Shown here: positions 18,336 to 22,422 of the stretch, piece by piece
Layout: every line of letters starts with the position of its first letter
Position numbering within the stretch: the stretch's first letter is position 1
From: JANSYP01 sp039184415
Lineage (GTDB): Bacteria > Pseudomonadota > Alphaproteobacteria > Rhodobacterales > Rhodobacteraceae
DNA length: 22,422 nucleotides
Direction of reading: 5' to 3'
Assembly: GCA_039184415.1 (NCBI GenBank)
Contig: JBCDBB010000055.1
Location: 1 to 22,422, forward strand
Position numbers and translations under genes: made by a program
Notes under the pieces: model-generated
Told to the model about the DNA's origin: nothing
What the model saw: the letters and a program-made list of their open reading frames with translations, nothing else
Database searches by the model: none

Positions 18336-18836
18336 TGCGCTCCCCCGGCCCCCGTCGGGCCCAACCGATGGCGCGCCCGTCCGAAGTGACCCTAGCCGCA
18401 GTGAAAAATTGGCGTCATCTCCCAAATGGGATACGCGGGTGCAGTCCGCCCGCGTGATCTCGGCACGATTGGCGCTATGCGTCCCTTGCAACGCCAGCCC
18501 GACCTTGTGCCGGATGGTTCGGTCAACGTCGCGAGCCGTGCTCACCCCACCCAAGGAAGCCCCCCGGATCAGGTCTGCGCATTCCGGTACATCCGGTGAC
18601 CTGAACCGGGCAACATGGCCACACGTGGCGCGCCGGTTTGAGGCCGGAGGGTCTGGGCATCATTCAACGGCTGTTTCCCCACCCGTCCGTGCGGCGGCCT
18701 TCCGAAAGGACCGTCTCTCCCGTCCAAGGCGGTGGCCCTGGAAGTCGCGGCCGATGGCGGGCCGCTGCGCCGGCCCAGCCCTGCGCGTGGGCACATCAAC
18801 GGGCCAAGCCGACCTGGCTTGGCCCGGTTTCAGGGA
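18336..18836. other. 500-bp intergenic region between sensor operon and sulfatase gene
   Basis: No gene recognised. It must hold the promoter of the minus-strand sensor operon. An inverted repeat TCCCA-aa-TGGGA (18420-18431) lies about 85 bp upstream of the binding-protein start and is a candidate operator. An AT-rich patch (GAAAAATTGG, about 18402-18411) is beside it. The frames open through 18560-18800 have no family resemblance or ribosome sites and look like GC-rich chance frames. Confidence 0.35.
18801..18825 (-). terminator. Stem-loop terminator after the sulfatase gene
   Basis: GGGCCAAGCC (18801-18810), five-base loop, GGCTTGGCCC (18816-18825): a perfect 10-bp stem, 11 bp past the sulfatase stop on the minus strand. 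The T-run after it is short (GTTGATG), so termination may be partial or the hairpin may mainly protect the 3' end. Confidence 0.65.
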
Positions 18837-21257
18837 TCATTGGCGCTTCATGATGCGCTTCGCTTCCAGCTCGAGATCGACATAGGGTTCGCCCGAAACC
18901 GACACCGCCACCGCCTGGATCGTGCCGCCTTCAAATTCACCGGGCGTCTCATAAAGCGCGCTGACGGCATCGCCGCTGTCGTAGCCCACACAGAGACCGT
19001 CGCCAGACAACGTGAACTTGGCCGGTTGGGTGCGCATGTCGCCTTCCGCCACGACCTCATCGTCGATGTAGAGTTTCATCGATCCCATCGTCTCGCCGAA
19101 CTCGCCACGATCGCCAGCCTCAAACTCCATTCCGAGCGTGTACGTCCCAGGCTCCAACGTCACGTTGGATTCGAAGACTTGCTCCGGTTGGATGCCGAGG
19201 AAGTTGTAGACGTAGAAAAGCTTGCTGTCCTTGATGAAGAGCGAATGCCCCCCAAAGCGCGAGCCATGGGCAAAGATCACGCCATCGGCCCCTTCTTCGA
19301 CCTCAACGTTGGCCAGGATCTTGTAGGACCGGCCTCGGATGTTGACGGCCACGCCCTCCGGCACAGGGGCCGTGTTGGGATAGTAGACGTAGGTGTCGCG
19401 CGGCTCTTCTTCCGTCGGACGCTCAAGCCCGATGATCTCGGCGGCCGAGCGATCATCGAGTGGCAGAACCAGGTTCTTCTCGGCCTCCTCGAACCACAGC
19501 GCAATCAGCTCTTGCAGCTTTTCGGGCTCCTGATCCGCAAGGTTGTTGGATTCGGAGCGGTCCTCATCCACGTGGTACAATTCCCAGACATCCTCGTCGA
19601 AATTGCCGGTGCCTGTCAGCGGCGCATGCACCGCCACCGCCTTCCAGCCGTCGGCCCAGATGCCCCGCGTGCCCAGCATGGTAAAGTACTGGACGTCCTT
19701 CTGCGTCGGGCCATCGGGCTCGGCGTCAAACGTGTAGGCCATCGACACGCCCGAGAGCGGGTACTGCTCAACACCATTGTAGACCTCGGGCATCTCAACG
19801 CCCACGATCTCCAGAAGGGTTGGCACGATGTCGACGGAATGGTGGTATTGATGGCGGATCTCGCCGCGCGCCTCAATCCCGGCGGGCCATGAGATCACCA
19901 GCGGATCGTTGGTGCCGCCGGCATATTGCGAATAGCGCTTGAACATCTTGAACGGGGCTGAAAAGGCCGCCGCCCATCCGGTCGGGTAGTGGTTATAGGT
20001 GTCGGGGCCGCCCAGAACATCGAGGAACTGCAGGTTCTCGTCGAGCTCGTCAGGGAAGCCGTTGAAGAACTTGTTCTCGTTGACCGATCCGTTGGGCGTA
20101 CCCTCACCAGAGGCGCCATTGTCGGCGGCATAGATGATGAGTGTGTTCTCAAGCTCGCCCGATTGCTCCAAGTAGTCGATGATCCGCCCGACGTGGAAAT
20201 CGGTGAATTCCGAGAAGCCAGCATAGACCTCCGCCATGCGCGTAAAGAGCTCCTTTTGCTCATCGCTCAGGCTGTCCCATGGCGGGACGAAATCGTCCGG
20301 GTTCGCGAGGTCTTCGGGCAGCGGGTTGAGCGCGGTGTTCACCGTGCCTTCGGGCACGATGCCACGCTCAACCATCTGCTCGGTCACCCAAACGCGATAG
20401 GCGTCATAGCCGTCGTCGAAGACGCCATCGTATTTGTCCGCCCATTCCGCGGCGACATGATGCGGGGCGTGGTTCGCGCCAGGATTGAACCACATATACC
20501 AGGGCTTGGAGGGATTGGTCGCGTTGACATTGCGCAGCATTTCGATGGCTTTGTCGGCCAGGTCCTTGGAGAGGTGATACCCGTCTTCCGGCCCATAGGG
20601 CTGCTCGATGAAGTGATTGTCCTCAACGAGGTCCGGATACCAGTTGTTCGTCTCCCCACCCAAAAAGCCGTAGAACCGGTCAAAGCCCTGGGACAGCGGC
20701 CATTCGGAACGACTGCCGCCCGGCGCGACATCCACCTCCGGAACGTTGTGGTCTTTTCCGATCCAGAACGTGGCATAGCCATTGTCGCTGAGCACTTCGG
20801 CGATGGTCGTCACCTGTGCCGGCAAGCGCCCGTTGGCGCCCGGGAACCCGTCCGCTGTCTCGGTGATGGACGCCATACCGTTCAGGTGGTGGTTGCGGCC
20901 GGTCAGAAGCGTGGAGCGCGTTGGCGAGCACAGCGCCGTGGTGTGCCATTGAGTGTAGGTCAGCCCCTCGGCGGCCAAACGGTCCAACGTCGACATATTG
21001 ATCCGCCCGCCGTAAGGCGACCACGCTCCAAGTCCTGTGTCATCATAGAGCACGAAGAGAATGTTGGGGGCCCCGTCCGGCGGGCGCTTTGGCGTGAACG
21101 GCGTCCAGTCCGGTTCAGAGTCGCGCACATCGAGCTCTATTTTGCCGTCGAAGCCTTCGACCACAGGCCCTTCGCTGTCTTGGGCGTGCGCCATAGGGAT
21201 TGAAAACGCACAAAGTGCGGCAATAATCACCAAGGATTTCTGTGATTTAGAGTTCAT
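18837..21257 (-). CDS. Secreted formylglycine-dependent sulfatase (arylsulfatase family)
   Basis: An 806-residue type I sulfatase that hydrolyses sulfate esters. A signal peptide occupies about 1-25 (cleavage after AHA), so it acts in the periplasm or outside. The N-terminal alpha/beta core has metal ligands D72/D73 (YDDTG). The signature is CSPTRSTLLTGR, with C110 to be converted to formylglycine and R114 following. IGKDHN (Lys/His) and YAADNGASGEG (Asp/Asn metal site) are also present. The C-terminal 150 residues form a beta-rich domain (GRSYKILANVEVEEGADGVI onwards) typical of the long bacterial arylsulfatases. No sulfatase-maturing enzyme gene is in the window, so it must be supplied from elsewhere. 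AGAGG precedes the ATG. The gene is divergent from an AraC-type regulator, which likely controls it. The substrate is unknown. Confidence 0.93.
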   Translation of the reverse strand: MNSKSQKSLVIIAALCAFSIPMAHAQDSEGPVVEGFDGKIELDVRDSEPDWTPFTPKRPPDGAPNILFVLYDDTGLGAWSPYGGRINMSTLDRLAAEGLTYTQWHTTALCSPTRSTLLTGRNHHLNGMASITETADGFPGANGRLPAQVTTIAEVLSDNGYATFWIGKDHNVPEVDVAPGGSRSEWPLSQGFDRFYGFLGGETNNWYPDLVEDNHFIEQPYGPEDGYHLSKDLADKAIEMLRNVNATNPSKPWYMWFNPGANHAPHHVAAEWADKYDGVFDDGYDAYRVWVTEQMVERGIVPEGTVNTALNPLPEDLANPDDFVPPWDSLSDEQKELFTRMAEVYAGFSEFTDFHVGRIIDYLEQSGELENTLIIYAADNGASGEGTPNGSVNENKFFNGFPDELDENLQFLDVLGGPDTYNHYPTGWAAAFSAPFKMFKRYSQYAGGTNDPLVISWPAGIEARGEIRHQYHHSVDIVPTLLEIVGVEMPEVYNGVEQYPLSGVSMAYTFDAEPDGPTQKDVQYFTMLGTRGIWADGWKAVAVHAPLTGTGNFDEDVWELYHVDEDRSESNNLADQEPEKLQELIALWFEEAEKNLVLPLDDRSAAEIIGLERPTEEEPRDTYVYYPNTAPVPEGVAVNIRGRSYKILANVEVEEGADGVIFAHGSRFGGHSLFIKDSKLFYVYNFLGIQPEQVFESNVTLEPGTYTLGMEFEAGDRGEFGETMGSMKLYIDDEVVAEGDMRTQPAKFTLSGDGLCVGYDSGDAVSALYETPGEFEGGTIQAVAVSVSGEPYVDLELEAKRIMKRQ

Positions 21258-21316
21258 GCTGCCTCTCGGATAATAAGCGGATTCGTCGACTTACTGTCCA
21301 GCAATACAGACAGATC

Positions 21317-21330
21317 CAAGTGTAAACTTG
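21317..21330. promoter_or_regulatory. Inverted repeat in the sulfatase/AraC divergent promoter region
   Basis: CAAGT-gtaa-ACTTG (21317-21330) is a 5+5 bp inverted repeat in the 105-bp gap between the divergent genes. A second looser pair, CTGTC (21294-21298) and GACAG (21309-21313), is next to it. Both are candidate sites for the AraC-type regulator or overlap the promoters. TTTACA on the minus strand (21323-21328) may be the sulfatase -35 box. Function is inferred. Confidence 0.4.
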
Positions 21331-21362
21331 TCATTTCATGCCACCTTGAAAGAGGACGGAAG

Positions 21363-22385
21363 ATGCAGCCGGCAGGCGTGGCCACGACGACAGCGACAGG
21401 GATGGGGCCGCTTCCGGAGGTTTTGGAACGCATGGCGGGGACACAGGCTGTCGATCGCGCCTTTGAGAGCGTGGGATTACCCTTGGCGCTGATGCACAAT
21501 CAGCAGCAGCGGATCCCGATGGCGGCGATGATCGGGCTCTTCGATGCGGCCGAGAAACAAGCATCGGATGAGGTCTTCGGGCTGCGCGTTGGCCTCGAAA
21601 TGCGACCAGGGGCCTATGGTCTATGGACCCGCTATTCCGGCCAGGGCGAAACGGCCCGCGACGCGCTGAGACGGCTTTGCCAAACCATCGGGGTGCACCA
21701 ATCGGGCGGTGCCATGCACGTTGCTCTGCGCGGGCGACACATTGTGTGGACCTACACAAATCCAACGGGGTTCGGCTGCTCGCAGCGCGCTCATGCCGAG
21801 CATGTCGCACCGGTCATGATCGCGTTCTTGCGGCCGTTCTTTGGCCCGACATGGCTGCCGGATTGGATTGGCCTGCCCTTCGAGGACGATGGCGCCGGGT
21901 CTCGCAGAAGCGCCTTGCTTGCGTGTCCCTGGCGGTATGCCGACCATGGGGTCAGCCTGTCCTTTCCGGCAGAGATGCTCGACCAAACGCGGGCCGTGTC
22001 CTCAAAAGATCCGATGCTGACGAAGGTCGAGCTCTACGCAGAGCGAAAGCTTCGCGATGCATGCAGACCGGAAACCGCATTGCGGGAGATCATCGCGCTG
22101 CGCTTGCTGGACGGTAAGGTCGACATCGACGGGGCCGCGCATCTCAGCGGACAAAGCCTTCGCACCTTCCAGCGTCAACTCGATCAAAGCGGACTGACCT
22201 ATTCAAAGCTCCTTGCCCGCGTGCGCTGCGAGCGCGCGACTGCGCTGCTACAGGAAACCGAAGTGTCGATCACCGACATCGGTCTACAAGTCGGTTTCGC
22301 GGATCCCGCGAATTTCACACGGGCGTTTCGATCTTGGACCGGCAAAACCCCGTCTCAGTATCGTAAGGATGTGCGCATGCCCTAG
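21363..22385 (+). CDS. AraC-family transcriptional regulator (arabinose-binding-domain type)
   Basis: A 340-residue regulator. The N-terminal about 200 residues match the Arabinose_bd (PF12625-type) sensing region found in OruR/ArgR-like AraC proteins (PMAAMIGLFDAAEKQASDEVFGLRVG). The C-terminal about 100 residues are a double helix-turn-helix (IDGAAHLSGQSLRTFQRQLD; then ITDIGLQVGFADPANFTRAF and GKTPSQYRK). The start follows GAGGACGGAAG. It is divergent from the sulfatase gene, 105 bp away, the usual layout for a local activator. The effector is unknown, possibly a product of sulfate-ester breakdown. The stop is followed at once by a possible convergent gene end. Confidence 0.92.
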   Translation: MQPAGVATTTATGMGPLPEVLERMAGTQAVDRAFESVGLPLALMHNQQQRIPMAAMIGLFDAAEKQASDEVFGLRVGLEMRPGAYGLWTRYSGQGETARDALRRLCQTIGVHQSGGAMHVALRGRHIVWTYTNPTGFGCSQRAHAEHVAPVMIAFLRPFFGPTWLPDWIGLPFEDDGAGSRRSALLACPWRYADHGVSLSFPAEMLDQTRAVSSKDPMLTKVELYAERKLRDACRPETALREIIALRLLDGKVDIDGAAHLSGQSLRTFQRQLDQSGLTYSKLLARVRCERATALLQETEVSITDIGLQVGFADPANFTRAFRSWTGKTPSQYRKDVRMP

Positions 22386-22422
22386 CGTCGGAGCCGTTGC
22401 ATGATCTGGCCGACTTCGGGCC
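22382..22422 (-). CDS. Possible C-terminal end of a gene entering from the right
   Basis: The minus strand reads PEVGQIMQRLRR then TAG (22382-22384), with no earlier stop in the window. The stop would share CTAG with the AraC gene's stop on the other strand. Only 12 residues are visible, so the family cannot be named and the frame may be chance. Confidence 0.3.
   Translation of the reverse strand, partial: PEVGQIMQRLRR

Noticed and set aside
18569..18799. Small minus-strand frame upstream of the sensor operon
   Set aside because: Arg/Pro/Gly-rich translation without a ribosome site; a chance frame in GC-rich DNA.

Overview
The window looks like chromosome from a GC-rich alphaproteobacterium, most likely a marine Rhodobacteraceae (Roseobacter-type) strain. 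This rests on base composition, gene style and family content (Tat-exported cyanate/nitrate-type binding protein, cyanase, TorS-like hybrid kinase, zinc-type dehydrogenase plus monooxygenase pair). It is inference, since no rRNA or intact tRNA is present.

Layout. (1) 1-293 is non-coding and holds an isolated tRNA-like 5' half on the minus strand. (2) 294-6853 is a cyanate-use locus. A PAS-PAS-AAA+-Fis regulator (minus) is divergent from a five-gene plus-strand operon: binding protein, permease, ATPase, an NTF2-like DUF1348 protein and cyanase. The regulator has lost the GAFTGA loop, and two near-identical palindromes sit in the shared upstream region. (3) 6878-8900 is a worn area: a terminator hairpin, a frameshifted zinc-type dehydrogenase pseudogene lacking its start and C-terminus, an intact ABM-type monooxygenase, and an IS3-family transposase relic. 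(4) 9078-18335 is the most unusual part. It has a PAS-like/LuxR-HTH/alpha-beta-hydrolase fusion, then a response-regulator receiver fused to a ten-helix EamA (DMT) transporter on the plus strand. A tightly coupled minus-strand operon converges on it: periplasmic family-3 binding protein, TorS-like hybrid histidine kinase with two receivers, stand-alone Hpt protein, and a second receiver-EamA fusion. The two fusions are paralogues, meet tail to tail and share 42 bp of coding sequence. (5) 18837-22385 is a secreted formylglycine-type sulfatase (minus), divergent from an AraC-family regulator (plus). The last 41 bases may hold the C-terminal end of a minus-strand gene.

How it may work. In region 2 the operon imports cyanate (or a close analogue) and cyanase destroys it with bicarbonate, giving ammonium and CO2; the divergent regulator probably controls it from the tandem palindromes without sigma-54. 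In region 4 the gene set suggests a complete phosphorelay: periplasmic ligand binding by the binding protein, kinase autophosphorylation, receiver, Hpt, then the receiver of a membrane transporter. The output would be direct control of transport rather than transcription. That last step is inference, but all relay residues are present. This receiver-EamA phosphorelay is the best candidate here for an undescribed system.
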